Positions 9,274 through 18,145 of a stretch of 64,000 nt of DNA are shown piece after piece. Under the pieces are notes generated by a model that saw only the letters and a list, made by a program, of their open reading frames with translations, did not search any database and was not told the origin of the DNA. Position numbers and translations under genes: made by a program. The stretch spans positions 1 to 64,000 of the forward strand of contig NZ_JAFBDA010000008.1 in NCBI RefSeq assembly GCF_016907995.1, written 5' to 3'. Origin of the DNA: Clostridium sardiniense. GTDB taxonomy: Bacteria; Bacillota; Clostridia; Clostridiales; Clostridiaceae. Numbering within the stretch: position 1 is the stretch's first letter; the number at the start of each line of letters is the position of its first letter.

Positions 9274-10662
9274 CTAATATTTAAGTTCATGCTCTTTAAT
9301 AAAGCTTCCAAGGTATTTTAGTTGAAGCTCTATAGATTCTTTTGCAGGTCCACCAAGAACCTTTCTTCCGCTAACACAAGTCAAAAGATTAACTGCTTCA
9401 TATACATCTTCTTCAAAGATATGAGAGAAGTTTTTAAGTTCAGAAAGAGTTAGATCGGATATACCTTTATTTTCTTTAATACAATAAAGAACAGTTTCTC
9501 CAACTATTCCATGAGCTTCTCTAAATGGCACACCCTTCTTTACAAGATAGTCTGCAAGATCAGTTGCGTTAGTAAATCCTTTAGAAGCGCCTTCTTTCAT
9601 AGCTTCTTTATTTATTTTCATAGTATCTATCATTCCTGTAAATGTCTTAAGTGAAAGTTTTACTGTATCTAGTGCATCAAATAAAGCTTCCTTATCTTCT
9701 TGCATATCTTTATTGTATGCTAGAGGAAGGCCCTTCATTAATGTAAGTAGAGTAACTAAATCCCCATAAACTCTTCCGGTTTTGCCACGAACAAGTTCTG
9801 CAACATCAGGATTTTTCTTTTGAGGCATTATACTACTACCTGTACTATACTCATCAGATAGTTCTACAAAGTTAAATTCATTTGTGCACCAAAGAATAAC
9901 TTCCTCTGAGAATCTAGAAAGATGCATCATTATAATTGATAAAGTAGAAAGCAATTCTATAACATAATCCCTATCTGATACAGAGTCTAGACTATTTAAT
10001 GTTATTTTTGAAAATCCAAGTTCTTTAGCAACAAATTCTCTATCAATAGGATAGGTAGAGGTAGCTAAAGCTCCACTTCCTAAAGGCATTTCATCTAATC
10101 TTACTAGATAATCATTTATTCTAGATACATCGCGTTTAAACATCTCTCCATAGGCCAAAATGTGATGGGAGAAAGTAATTGGCTGAGCTTTTTGCATATG
10201 AGTGTATCCAGGCATTATTGTTTCTATATTTTCTGATGCTTTATTATAAATTACTTTTAAAAGTTCAATAATATCTTTTGTAAGAAGGGGAACATATCCC
10301 TTTAAATAAAGTTTTAAATCAAGAGTTACTTGATCATTTCTACTTCTTCCAGTATGAAGCATCTTACCACAAGGTCCAATATAGTAAGTTAATAAGCCTT
10401 CAATGAAACTATGGATATCTTCAGAAGTTTCATCTATATCTATAACATTATTATCTAGTCTTTTTAAAAGATCATTTAATCCATCTTCAATTTTATTACA
10501 AGAATCCTCAGGAATTATACTTTGTTTTTTTAGCATTTTCACATGTGCTATACTTCCTAAGATATCTTCTTTATACATTCTTTCATCTATTCTTATGGAT
10601 GAATTAAAATCATTTACTAATGTATTTGTTCCCTCTTTAAATCTTCCGCCCCAAAGTTTCAT
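9274..10662 (-). CDS. argH: Argininosuccinate lyase
   Basis: Cytoplasmic last enzyme of arginine synthesis, splitting argininosuccinate into arginine and fumarate. The 462-residue length is normal for the family. It begins [11 protein letters not shown], carries the TGRSRNDQV substrate-binding stretch near residue 110, the catalytic [10 protein letters not shown] near 156, and the fumarase/aspartase signature [11 protein letters not shown] near 276. It lies 13 bases behind argG on the same strand and shares its promoter, so the two form an argGH operon. No other arginine gene is in the window. Confidence 0.96.
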   Translation of the reverse strand: MKLWGGRFKEGTNTLVNDFNSSIRIDERMYKEDILGSIAHVKMLKKQSIIPEDSCNKIEDGLNDLLKRLDNNVIDIDETSEDIHSFIEGLLTYYIGPCGKMLHTGRSRNDQVTLDLKLYLKGYVPLLTKDIIELLKVIYNKASENIETIMPGYTHMQKAQPITFSHHILAYGEMFKRDVSRINDYLVRLDEMPLGSGALATSTYPIDREFVAKELGFSKITLNSLDSVSDRDYVIELLSTLSIIMMHLSRFSEEVILWCTNEFNFVELSDEYSTGSSIMPQKKNPDVAELVRGKTGRVYGDLVTLLTLMKGLPLAYNKDMQEDKEALFDALDTVKLSLKTFTGMIDTMKINKEAMKEGASKGFTNATDLADYLVKKGVPFREAHGIVGETVLYCIKENKGISDLTLSELKNFSHIFEEDVYEAVNLLTCVSGRKVLGGPAKESIELQLKYLGSFIKEHELKY

Positions 10663-10675
10663 TTAAATCATCTCC

Positions 10676-11896
10676 TTAGTTATTCTTTAAATTTTGATCA
10701 AGTTTAGCTTTAACAGTTATAGGTAATCCAAAAAGATTTATAAATCCTTCTGAATCATTTTGGTTATAAACATCATCTTCTTCAAAAGTTGCAAACTCCT
10801 CACTATAAAGTGAGTAAGGTGATGAAAGACCAGCATTAACTATATTTCCCTTGTATAATTTAAGTTTTACATCACCAGTTACATTTTCTTGAGTTTTTAA
10901 AACAAAGGCTGAAAGTGCTTCTCTAAGAGGTGTATACCATTGTCCGTTATAAACTATATCCGCAAATTTTAATGCCACCATTTCTTTATAATGTGAAGTT
11001 TCCTTATCTAAACAAATAGATTCAAGTTCTTTATGAGCATAGTTTAAAATTGTTCCACCAGGTGTTTCATATACACCTCTTGATTTCATACCAACTAAAC
11101 GATTTTCAACCATATCAATTATTCCAATTGCATTTTCTCCACCAAGTTTATTCAAAGCTTCAATTATTTCAACTCCATTTAAAACTTGACCATCAAGTGC
11201 AACTGGGATACCTTTTTCAAAGCTTAGAGTTATATAAGTTGCTTTATCAGGTGCATCCTCTAATGTTTTTGAAAGCTCAAGTATTTTTTTGTAGTCTGGC
11301 TCATTTGATGGATCTTCAAGGTCTAAGCCTTCGTGACTTAAATGCCAAAGGTTTTTATCTTTACTATAATTAGTTTCATAGGTTATATTTATTGGAATTT
11401 CTTTATCAAGTGCGTATTTAATTTCTTCTTCACGGGATTTTATATCCCATATTCTCCAAGGTGCGATGACTGGCATATCAGGTGCAAAAGCTTTTATTGC
11501 AAGTTCAAACCTAACTTGATCATTCCCTTTACCAGTACAACCATGACAAATAGCATCAGCCTCTTCTTTTTTTGCTATTTCAACGATTCTTTTTCCAATT
11601 ATAGGTCTTGCAAATGACGTACCAAGTAAATATTTCCCTTCATAAATTGCCCCAGCTTGAATAGTAGGGAAGATATAATTATTTACAAACTCTTCTTTTA
11701 AATCTTCAATATAGATTTTTGAAGCCCCAGTATTTATAGCTTTTTCTTCTAGGCCACAAAGCTCATCCTTTTGGCCAACATTTCCTACAACTGCAATAAC
11801 TTCTGTGCATCCATAAGTTTCTTTAAGCCATGGAATAATAATAGAAGTATCAAGTCCTCCTGAATATGCTAAAACCACCTTGTTATATTTTTTCAT
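10676..11896 (-). CDS. argG: Argininosuccinate synthase
   Basis: Joins citrulline and aspartate with ATP to make argininosuccinate. The 406-residue protein has the N-type ATP pyrophosphatase loop AYSGGLDTS at residues 9-17, then [15 protein letters not shown] near 115 and the SREEEIKYA region near 170. An AAGGGGG ribosome site precedes the ATG. Upstream, a perfect inverted repeat that resembles ARG boxes suggests ArgR control. The operon (argG then argH) could serve arginine synthesis from citrulline, since no early-pathway genes are adjacent. Confidence 0.96.
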   Translation of the reverse strand: MKKYNKVVLAYSGGLDTSIIIPWLKETYGCTEVIAVVGNVGQKDELCGLEEKAINTGASKIYIEDLKEEFVNNYIFPTIQAGAIYEGKYLLGTSFARPIIGKRIVEIAKKEEADAICHGCTGKGNDQVRFELAIKAFAPDMPVIAPWRIWDIKSREEEIKYALDKEIPINITYETNYSKDKNLWHLSHEGLDLEDPSNEPDYKKILELSKTLEDAPDKATYITLSFEKGIPVALDGQVLNGVEIIEALNKLGGENAIGIIDMVENRLVGMKSRGVYETPGGTILNYAHKELESICLDKETSHYKEMVALKFADIVYNGQWYTPLREALSAFVLKTQENVTGDVKLKLYKGNIVNAGLSSPYSLYSEEFATFEEDDVYNQNDSEGFINLFGLPITVKAKLDQNLKNN

Positions 11897-12017
11897 AATA
11901 ATTGCCCCCTTTTTGTATTACCTTAAGTTGTAATTTAATAAATATTATATTCGCAAAAGTATAATTATGCAACTATTTTTGTATAAAAATTTAAAATATA
12001 AATAAATAAACAGAAAA

Positions 12018-12046
12018 TATGCATAAAACACTGAATTTTATGCATA
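12018..12046. promoter_or_regulatory. ArgR-like palindrome upstream of argG
   Basis: TATGCATAAAA at 12018-12028 and TTTTATGCATA at 12036-12046 are perfect inverted repeats with a 7-base spacer. A related TAATTATGCA lies nearer argG at about 11962-11971. The TGCATAAAA halves resemble Gram-positive ARG boxes. It also lies about 90 bases ahead of the divergent DUF1540 gene. Confidence 0.5.
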
Positions 12047-12134
12047 CCAGATAAAGCGGAAATCAGAATTAAATTTTAAAAAATACAAATACTAATAAAG
12101 GCTATAAATTTAAAATAAAAGAGGAGTGATTTTA

Positions 12135-12470
12135 ATGGCTACATTAAGATGTGGAGTTATAGAATGTGTACATAACCAAGATAACAAGTGTTGTAACCAT
12201 TCAATACATGTTGGCGGTGGAGAATCAAGGTCATCAGCTGAAACAGTATGTGATAATTTTGATGAAAAGGAGTTATCAATGCAAAGTGGGATAGGATGTG
12301 GAAGTGCTGGGCAACCAAATCCTAATATGGCAATAGGTTGTGATGTTATAAATTGTATACACAATGAAGAGCAAAGATGTGTATCAAGCTATGTTGATAT
12401 AGCAGTAGAAAGTTTAAGTAATGATGGTCATGCACAATGTCTATCATTCACTGAGAGACAAAGAATATAA
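12135..12470 (+). CDS. DUF1540 protein with two Cys-rich repeats
   Basis: Small soluble protein of 111 residues made of two DUF1540 units. Each has the pattern C-x4-C-x-(H/N)-x6-C-x6/7-I-x-V: the first runs from CGVIECVHNQDNKCC, the second from CDVINCIHNEEQRC, and each ends with a C or C-x-S-F segment. The spaced cysteines suggest a small metal-binding or disulfide module; the function of the family is unknown. GAGGAG precedes ATG 12135 by 9 bases, whereas the upstream GTG at 12126 is inside that site. A strong hairpin follows directly. Confidence 0.8.
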   Translation: MATLRCGVIECVHNQDNKCCNHSIHVGGGESRSSAETVCDNFDEKELSMQSGIGCGSAGQPNPNMAIGCDVINCIHNEEQRCVSSYVDIAVESLSNDGHAQCLSFTERQRI

Positions 12471-12473
12471 TTT

Positions 12474-12508
12474 AAAAAGGTTCTATCTATATAGATAGAA
12501 CCTTTTTT
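12474..12508. terminator. Bidirectional terminator
   Basis: A perfect 34-base palindrome: AAAAAGGTTCTATCTAT mirrored by ATAGATAGAACCTTTTT. It has T tracts on both strands and its right edge overlaps the stop of the minus-strand DUF4363 gene. Confidence 0.85.
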
Positions 12509-12887
12509 AAAAAATATTTTCTAGTGATGGGTACTGAAGTTCTTTAATTCTTTCTGCATTGTATTTAATTACATGGAGCGTAGAAAGTGATTCGCTTTCA
12601 TCTTTACATTTTACAAGTACAGTTAATTTAACTGTATTATCTATAAGAGCATCTACTTCTGTATGATTTATGTATACAGAAGATACTGTTCCATCTTCTT
12701 CTAATTTATTAAGAAGTTTAACACTTGCAGCATAAGATTCATCCCATTTTTTAGCGTTTAAAAGTTCTTCAATTTGAGCGCTTTCTGTTGATATATCATT
12801 ACAGAGTTGTATTAGTTTTGAATTAGCAAATAGCATGAATCCCATTACTGCCAAAAATAAAATAAGAGAAATTATTACATTTTTCAT
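12507..12887 (-). CDS. DUF4363 membrane-anchored protein
   Basis: A 126-residue protein with one N-terminal membrane helix (about residues 4-22) and a helical extracytoplasmic part with regular charged heptads, fitting DUF4363. Its ATG overlaps the end of the DUF421 gene by 4 bases, so the two are translationally coupled. The DUF421/DUF4363 pairing suggests the proteins work together at the membrane, but no function is established. It ends inside a bidirectional terminator. Confidence 0.75.
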   Translation of the reverse strand: MKNVIISLILFLAVMGFMLFANSKLIQLCNDISTESAQIEELLNAKKWDESYAASVKLLNKLEEDGTVSSVYINHTEVDALIDNTVKLTVLVKCKDESESLSTLHVIKYNAERIKELQYPSLENIF

Positions 12888-13810
12888 TTTTCGCTCTCCT
12901 TCTCATATTTATCAAAAAGTTGGTATTTAAAGTTACCTTGGGTATCATACAAAGCAATTAGTACCTTTTTTATACTATCTATTCCATATTCTTTTAATTT
13001 ATTTTCAATCCACGCTTTATCTTCGCCTATTCTAGTTAAAGAATTTTTATTTATTTTTCCATCAGAAATTAATATTCTTGGAAGAAAAAGTGGCTGATTG
13101 GAATTAGTGTTAGTATTTCCACTTGAATTATTATTTGAACTATTACCTGAATTACTATTTGAATTATTTTTATTTTTTGATTTAGATTTTTTCTTTTTAT
13201 TAGAGCTATTGCTACTAGAGCTATTATTATTTGAATTATTAGAACTAGCTCCAAGCTTTGGATTACTTGATTGAGAGCCACTTTGACTAGTACTACTATT
13301 AGGAGAGCTACCACTGGAGTTTGAATTACCTGATGATGTTGAAGAACCACCACCAGAAGATCCAGAGGATGAATTAGGTAATACAGAAATATGACCATTT
13401 GTTTCAAGTATTGCATATTGTATTTCTTCTAAATCAAAATATCCTAGGAGCCTGATTTCTTCCATTAGTTCATCTATATTTATTTGTTGACCCTTTAAAG
13501 CTTTATAATTTATTCTACTTTTATAAATTAATATAGATGGCTCACCCTCTATAATTTTTCTAGTAAATTGGCTTTTTAGTTGAAGCTGTGATAGAAAAAT
13601 TTTAAGTAAAAGTAAGGTAAGTATAGGAACTACCCCTAAAAGTAATGGTAATCTAGTATCTTGCATTGGAAGTGAAGCTAAATCTGAAATCATAATAGTT
13701 ATTACAAATTCATAGGGTTGAAGCTCTCCAATTTGACGTTTTCCCATAAGTCTCATTACTAAGACAACAAGAGCATATAAAATTGCAGTTCTTATAAAAA
13801 CAATAAACAT
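12884..13810 (-). CDS. DUF421 (YetF-like) membrane protein with Ser/Asn-rich insert
   Basis: The N-terminal 75 residues hold three membrane helices, with the family stretch VMRLMGKRQIGELQPYEFVITIMISDLASLP between helices. A cytoplasmic DUF421 domain follows (GEPSILIYKSRINYKAL, DELMEEIRLLGY, EEIQYAILETNGHISVLP). Then about 93 residues of nearly pure Ser, Asn, Gly and Lys (about 146-238) interrupt the usual short linker, after which the family C-terminus resumes with LPRILISDGKINKNSLTRIG. The frame is open throughout. ATG 13810 follows AGAGGTG; the upstream GTG lies within that site. The total is 308 residues, longer than usual members because of the insert. Confidence 0.8.
   Translation of the reverse strand: MFIVFIRTAILYALVVLVMRLMGKRQIGELQPYEFVITIMISDLASLPMQDTRLPLLLGVVPILTLLLLKIFLSQLQLKSQFTRKIIEGEPSILIYKSRINYKALKGQQINIDELMEEIRLLGYFDLEEIQYAILETNGHISVLPNSSSGSSGGGSSTSSGNSNSSGSSPNSSTSQSGSQSSNPKLGASSNNSNNNSSSSNSSNKKKKSKSKNKNNSNSNSGNSSNNNSSGNTNTNSNQPLFLPRILISDGKINKNSLTRIGEDKAWIENKLKEYGIDSIKKVLIALYDTQGNFKYQLFDKYEKESEK
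13097..13375 (-). repeat. Low-complexity Ser/Asn/Lys-coding tract
   Basis: About 279 bases coding for Ser, Asn, Gly, Thr and a central Lys-rich block inside the DUF421 gene. The DNA is a loose run of ATT, GTT, ACT and GAA-type triplets on the plus strand rather than a perfect tandem repeat, so codons vary while the amino acids stay biased. This argues for selection on composition rather than recent slippage alone. Confidence 0.7.
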
Positions 13811-13963
13811 AAATAACACCTCTTAAAATAATATTTGTAGATTTGTTATTTAATATTCAGAATAAATTGATAAAAAGTTTCTATCTTAAAAGTTTCCAGG
13901 AGGAATAGAAAGTAATATAATGGTATTAATATAGATATATAAGAATTTAGAGGAGGGAAGAAA

Positions 13964-15622
13964 ATGACTAACTTTAATATAACGCTTGAAGATGGAAGAC
14001 AAGAAAGTGTAGCAAAAGGAACTAAATTCAAGGAATTAATGGATAAATACTATGGAGAAGATGTAAAGAATATTGCACTTTGCAAATTAAATAATGAATA
14101 TTATGAGCTTTCCCAAGAAATAAAGGAAAGTGGACCTTTAGAAAAAATTTCATTTAATACTGAAGAGGGGATGAATATATATACAAGGACACTTCAATTT
14201 ATTTTTATTAAGGCAGCTCTTGATATATTTAAAGGTTCAAAGATAACTATAGAACATTCAATAAGTAAGGGACTTTTCGGAGAAATTCATAAAGAAAAAG
14301 TTTTAAATGCAGATGATGTTACAAAAATAAAAGAAAGAATGAAAGAAATTATAAGCAAAGATGAACCTATAAAAAAAATAGAGGTTTCAAAGAATAAGGC
14401 TATAAGTATATTTAAAGACTATGGAATGGAAGACAAGGTAATGCTTTTAGAGTATATGGAATTTGATACTGTAAAGCTTTATGAATTAGAAGGAAGATAT
14501 GACTACTTCTATGGAAAAATGGCATATTCAACAGGAGTTATAAAAGCTTTTGATTTAATGTTTTATGAGCCAGGATTTATACTTAGAAGTCCTATGCCAG
14601 AAGATTTAAATAACCTTCCACCATATAAGGAACAAAAAAGATTATCAAACATTTTTTATGAAACAGAAAGATGGCTTAATATAATAGGTGTTGGAGATGT
14701 TGGTAGCTTAAATAATAAGGTTGTAAATAATGATCTTAAAGATTTAATACTTGTATCAGAAGCTCTTCATGAAAAAAAGATTGCATATATTGCAGATAAA
14801 ATATCAGAAAAAAATGGGGTTAAGATGGTATTGATTGCAGGACCATCTTCATCAGGTAAAACTACTTTTGCAAATAGATTAAGTATTCAACTTAGAGTAA
14901 ATGGATTTGTACCAGTACCTCTTAGTTTAGATGATTATTTTATAGACAGAGAACTTAGCCCGAGAGATGAAAATGGTGAGTATGATTTTGAATCAATATA
15001 TTCACTAGATTTAAAGACTTTAAATGAACATCTAGAAAGATTATTAGATGGTGAAGAAGTTGAAATACCAACTTATAATTTCATGAAAGGAAAGAGAGAG
15101 TGGCTTGGACATAAAGTTAAACTTCCTCAAAATGGAGTACTGATATTAGAAGGTATTCATGCTTTAAATCCAATACTTACTAAATCAATATCAGATGAAT
15201 ATAAGCACAAAATTTATATATCAGCTTTAACCCAATTAAATCTTGATAATCATAATAGAATACCAACAACAGATGTTAGAAAGATAAGGAGAATAGTTAG
15301 AGATTTCTTATCAAGGGGATATGGTGGAGAGGAAACATTAAAGATGTGGCCTTCAATTAAAAGAGGAGAAAAGAAAAATATATTTGTATACCAAGAAGAA
15401 GCAAATGATATGTTCAATTCAACTTTAGTATATGAATTATGTGTTTTAAAACCATATGCATTAAATGAATTAAAGAAAATTAGTAAAGAAAGTTCAGTAT
15501 TCAATGAAGCGCAAAGGCTTATATCATTACTTAATTTCTTTAAAGATATTCCTATGGATAAAGTACCAGAAAACTCAATATTACGTGAATTTATTGGTGG
15601 AAGTTGCTTCTATAAATATTAG
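13964..15622 (+). CDS. TGS-domain nucleoside (uridine) kinase
   Basis: A 552-residue fusion known in Clostridia. Residues 1-65 form a TGS-like ubiquitin fold, followed by a region resembling the second additional domain of threonyl-tRNA synthetase (about 70-230), and then a uridine-kinase/phosphoribulokinase domain. The P-loop GPSSSGKTT begins at residue 293, and SLDDYFIDR after it matches the uridine kinase substrate region. It would phosphorylate a nucleoside with ATP or GTP; the role of the synthetase-like half is not known. GAGGAGGGA precedes the ATG. It stands alone and ends at a hairpin. Confidence 0.82.
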   Translation: MTNFNITLEDGRQESVAKGTKFKELMDKYYGEDVKNIALCKLNNEYYELSQEIKESGPLEKISFNTEEGMNIYTRTLQFIFIKAALDIFKGSKITIEHSISKGLFGEIHKEKVLNADDVTKIKERMKEIISKDEPIKKIEVSKNKAISIFKDYGMEDKVMLLEYMEFDTVKLYELEGRYDYFYGKMAYSTGVIKAFDLMFYEPGFILRSPMPEDLNNLPPYKEQKRLSNIFYETERWLNIIGVGDVGSLNNKVVNNDLKDLILVSEALHEKKIAYIADKISEKNGVKMVLIAGPSSSGKTTFANRLSIQLRVNGFVPVPLSLDDYFIDRELSPRDENGEYDFESIYSLDLKTLNEHLERLLDGEEVEIPTYNFMKGKREWLGHKVKLPQNGVLILEGIHALNPILTKSISDEYKHKIYISALTQLNLDNHNRIPTTDVRKIRRIVRDFLSRGYGGEETLKMWPSIKRGEKKNIFVYQEEANDMFNSTLVYELCVLKPYALNELKKISKESSVFNEAQRLISLLNFFKDIPMDKVPENSILREFIGGSCFYKY

Positions 15623-15635
15623 AAATTATTAAATA

Positions 15636-15675
15636 AAAAAAGCTCCTTAGAATGAAAATCTAAGGAGTTTTTCTT
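15636..15675 (+). terminator. Rho-independent terminator
   Basis: AAAAAGCTCCTTAGA pairs with TCTAAGGAGTTTTT across a short loop. It ends the nucleoside kinase gene. Confidence 0.8.
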
Positions 15676-15707
15676 ATATTTTATTTAGTTATAGAATAGG
15701 TATAAAC

Positions 15708-16205
15708 TTATGCTACGTTTGAAACTTTAATTTTATGTTTATTAAAAACTTCTTCCATAAGAATTTTATTGTTTTTACTCACCTTAAAAGTAAGAGTTTT
15801 TCTATTTGTATAAATAACTATACTGTATTTATTTTTATTCTTTGAAGTCTGAACGCTTTTAATCTTAGTATAACTAAAAAATTCGCCTAAATAGCATATA
15901 CCATCTTGGCAGAATGTAACTTTTAAAGAAAGAACTATTTGATAAATAACGAATAATACAAGTATTAATATAAGTAAATTCACAGGATCAAGGAGAGATG
16001 TTACACCACTTTTTCTAAGGGATGTAAATGAGGTTATTATTATAAATATTACAATTAGTACATTAAATATTGCAATATAAGAAAATACTCCAATTGTTAT
16101 AAATGGTCCCTTTTTTTTATGATTTCTTTCAATAGTAAAACTTCTTGCCATAAAGAAAGCTACAGCTATGCATAATAGTATTTCTATTAGTATCGTGTAA
16201 TTCAT
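15708..16205 (-). CDS. Small membrane protein, paralog A of a local three-gene family
   Basis: I do not recognise a named function. The 165-residue protein has an N-terminal helix (about 5-22), a basic loop with RNHKKKGPF, two more helices (about 35-58 and 72-95), and an 80-residue cytosolic tail of alternating strands: VTFCQDGICYLG, then YTKIKSVQTSKNK, IVIYTNRKTLTFKV, ending HKIKVSNVA. The tail resembles DUF5673-type domains. Two neighbours (16343-16828 and 17384-17866) share the layout. An AGGAGG site precedes the ATG. Confidence 0.6.
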   Translation of the reverse strand: MNYTILIEILLCIAVAFFMARSFTIERNHKKKGPFITIGVFSYIAIFNVLIVIFIIITSFTSLRKSGVTSLLDPVNLLILILVLFVIYQIVLSLKVTFCQDGICYLGEFFSYTKIKSVQTSKNKNKYSIVIYTNRKTLTFKVSKNNKILMEEVFNKHKIKVSNVA

Positions 16206-16298
16206 TAAAAATCCTCCTTATTATTAGGATAATTACATAATAACAAATTTTTAAAGTCAAAATGTTGAGAGTATGTAAACAATTAAACAAAATATGGA

Positions 16299-16336
16299 GT
16301 AAAAAAATAAAGATATCTTCTTAGATATCTTTATTA
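16299..16336 (-). terminator. Terminator for paralog B
   Basis: AATAAAGATATCT at 16306-16318 pairs with AGATATCTTTATT at 16323-16335. Read on the minus strand it is followed by a T-rich tail, so it ends the 16343-16828 gene. Confidence 0.75.
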
Positions 16337-16342
16337 AAAATT

Positions 16343-16828
16343 TTATTCATATATTTTTACTTTAACACGATTTTCTCTTAAAAGCTTAGCTAAAGCATCC
16401 ATCTTTTTATTACCAATTCTAAAAGTTAGAGAATCATTACCAGTTCCGATTAGAACAATTGATGAATGACGCTTTTTGCCAATACTTAATTTAGTTATCT
16501 TTTTATAGTCAATATATTGTCCCATACAAAGTAAGCCATGATTAAATAAAACTAATCTTGAAGCTTGGAATGTTTGAAATACAAATAATATTAATATAAA
16601 AAGTATAAATATGTATTTAAATGAAAATAGATTAATACCGTTTGCCGCTATGTATGCAAGAGGGATAATAATTAAACCTATGTTTATTAAAGCTACACCT
16701 GAAAAGATAACAAATCTTGTTTTTGTAGATGTTTTGCTAGATATGTGTTCAATATAGATTGCTTTACCAACTAAAAATACTAGAGTTAAAACAATAACTA
16801 TATTAAGTGCTATAGAAAAAAATTTCAT
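16343..16828 (-). CDS. Small membrane protein, paralog B
   Basis: A 161-residue relative of the genes on either side. It has a first helix at about 3-22, two more at about 38-60 and 68-90, then the strand-rich tail with LVLFNHGLLCMGQYIDYKKI, SIVLIGTGNDSLTFRIG and ending ENRVKVKIYE. The shared pattern with paralogs A and C is hydrophobic-G near the tail start, Y-x-x-I eight residues later, a central Thr/Phe strand, and a terminal (R/K)-x-KV. It has its own AGGAGG site and terminator, so it is probably transcribed separately. Function unknown. Confidence 0.6.
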   Translation of the reverse strand: MKFFSIALNIVIVLTLVFLVGKAIYIEHISSKTSTKTRFVIFSGVALINIGLIIIPLAYIAANGINLFSFKYIFILFILILFVFQTFQASRLVLFNHGLLCMGQYIDYKKITKLSIGKKRHSSIVLIGTGNDSLTFRIGNKKMDALAKLLRENRVKVKIYE

Positions 16829-17007
16829 AAGAGTCCTCCTTAAAAATTTATATACCTTAAATTTTATAGCTAAAAAAAGATAATGGTGTGAATAAAGTGT
16901 TAAATATTAATAAAAGAAATAACTTCTAAATATCCAAAAAACTTGTACATTTATGATAAATGTAGTTAAATTATTATGTAATCTAGACAAATAAATGAGG
17001 TGTTACT

Positions 17008-17349
17008 GTGGAAAACAAGGAAATTAAAGATTATTTAAAAGATATAACAAAGGCATCAGCATATTTCATATTTAGAAATGGTCCAGTTAAGAAGCTGTAT
17101 GAAGATGGGAGATTAACCGATGAAGAGGTTAAAGATATGCAAGAATATCTTCAAAATCATTTAGCATACCTGTATAATGTTCTTCTAGAAGAAGGTAATA
17201 TTAAAAAATTTGATTTAATAACATCAACTATGAATAAATTCTATGTAAATGATGAGTCAAATATAGAAATTAAGGACGATGGATTTGATAACTTTTATAA
17301 GAGTCTTTTTGAGCCAAAGACAGTAGATACAGGAATAAAGTTTAAATAA
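17008..17349 (+). CDS. Hypothetical 113-residue helical protein
   Basis: A small soluble, acidic, helical protein that I do not recognise. The first 60 residues (DYLKDITKASAYFIFRNG, EVKDMQEYLQNHLAYLYNVL) look amphipathic. There is no signal peptide or membrane helix. It starts at GTG after GAGG and ends at a bidirectional hairpin. It is read opposite to the membrane-protein paralogs on both sides, so it divides that family rather than belonging to it. Confidence 0.65.
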   Translation: MENKEIKDYLKDITKASAYFIFRNGPVKKLYEDGRLTDEEVKDMQEYLQNHLAYLYNVLLEEGNIKKFDLITSTMNKFYVNDESNIEIKDDGFDNFYKSLFEPKTVDTGIKFK

Positions 17350-17384
17350 AAATACCTCGCATAATTAATGCGAGGTATTTTTAT
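17349..17384. terminator. Bidirectional terminator
   Basis: AAATACCTCGCAT pairs with ATGCGAGGTATTT around AATTA. It separates the convergent genes at 17008 and 17384 and has A/T tails on both sides. Confidence 0.85.
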
Positions 17385-17866
17385 TATTCTTTTATAACTT
17401 TTATTTTTCTACTTTTCAATACTTCATAGAAGTCATCAGCAGACAATTTATTAATTGAAAAATTAAAAGTTGTCTTTTCGAATTTTAATTTTAATAAATA
17501 CCTATTTTCAGATTTCTTTTTAAATATAACAGAGTTTATTTCTTTATAGTCCACATTATAGTACATGTAATAAAGTGAGCTATGTGTAAGCAAGATTTCA
17601 GTATTAATAATAGTATTTAGTATCAAAATTAAAATTATTATACTAGATAATATTTTTTCAGGAATTGAATTTTGATCTACAAAGATTAAGTAAAAACAAA
17701 CTATAATAAGTAAAATTATTAATGTTATTGTAGATGATAGATTATAATTTTTTATTATTACAAAGGGTCCTTCTTTCTTTAAAGCTACTCTTTTAAAGTA
17801 GTTTTTAAGCATAGCGAAGGAGTATACAAGAATAAATACTAATTCTATAATTAAGAATAAATTCAT
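17384..17866 (-). CDS. Small membrane protein, paralog C
   Basis: A 160-residue member of the local family. Its helices lie at about 3-20, 45-65 and 72-90, and a KKEGPFVI loop matches the KKKGPFI of paralog A. The tail reads VDYKEINSVIFKKKSENRY, then KTTFNFSI, and ends SRKIKVIKE. The GPF loop and the final KIKV link it most closely to paralog A. It has an AGGAGG site. No enzyme motif is visible; the tail may be a ligand or protein-binding strand domain. Confidence 0.6.
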   Translation of the reverse strand: MNLFLIIELVFILVYSFAMLKNYFKRVALKKEGPFVIIKNYNLSSTITLIILLIIVCFYLIFVDQNSIPEKILSSIIILILILNTIINTEILLTHSSLYYMYYNVDYKEINSVIFKKKSENRYLLKLKFEKTTFNFSINKLSADDFYEVLKSRKIKVIKE

Positions 17867-18145
17867 AGGTTTTCCTCCTTTTAAATTAACATTAATAGTA
17901 AGTTAAATATAACATCATTGTGTGAACAATAAATTAATAAGATTTGAATTAAAATTGAAAGCATGTCTAAATTTAACTTAAATTAATTATTTTAGATGTT
18001 TATAAATGAGAATTATTAAATAATAGTTAAATTCATTAATATTATACTCTAAAGTGATTCTTTATATTGATAAAAGCTATATTAATAGATTAAACTATAA
18101 ATATAAAGAATATAGAAAATTTACGCATAGGATAAGGTGAGAAGT
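17867..18145. other. AT-rich intergenic region
   Basis: 279 bases between paralog C and sdaAB, read divergently, so it must hold promoters for both. I see no clear palindrome, reading frame or structured RNA in it. Confidence 0.5.

Noticed and set aside
11050..11617. Two overlapping plus-strand frames across argG
   Set aside because: Both are shadows of the conserved argG sequence; their amino acid composition is that of an antisense reading frame.
12126..12134. Upstream GTG start for the DUF1540 gene
   Set aside because: The GTG is part of the GAGGAGTG ribosome site; ATG 12135 is at the proper distance.
13069..13416. Repeat-like triplets suggesting a CRISPR array or satellite
   Set aside because: There are no constant repeats with unique spacers; the pattern is low-complexity coding for Ser/Asn in frame with DUF421.
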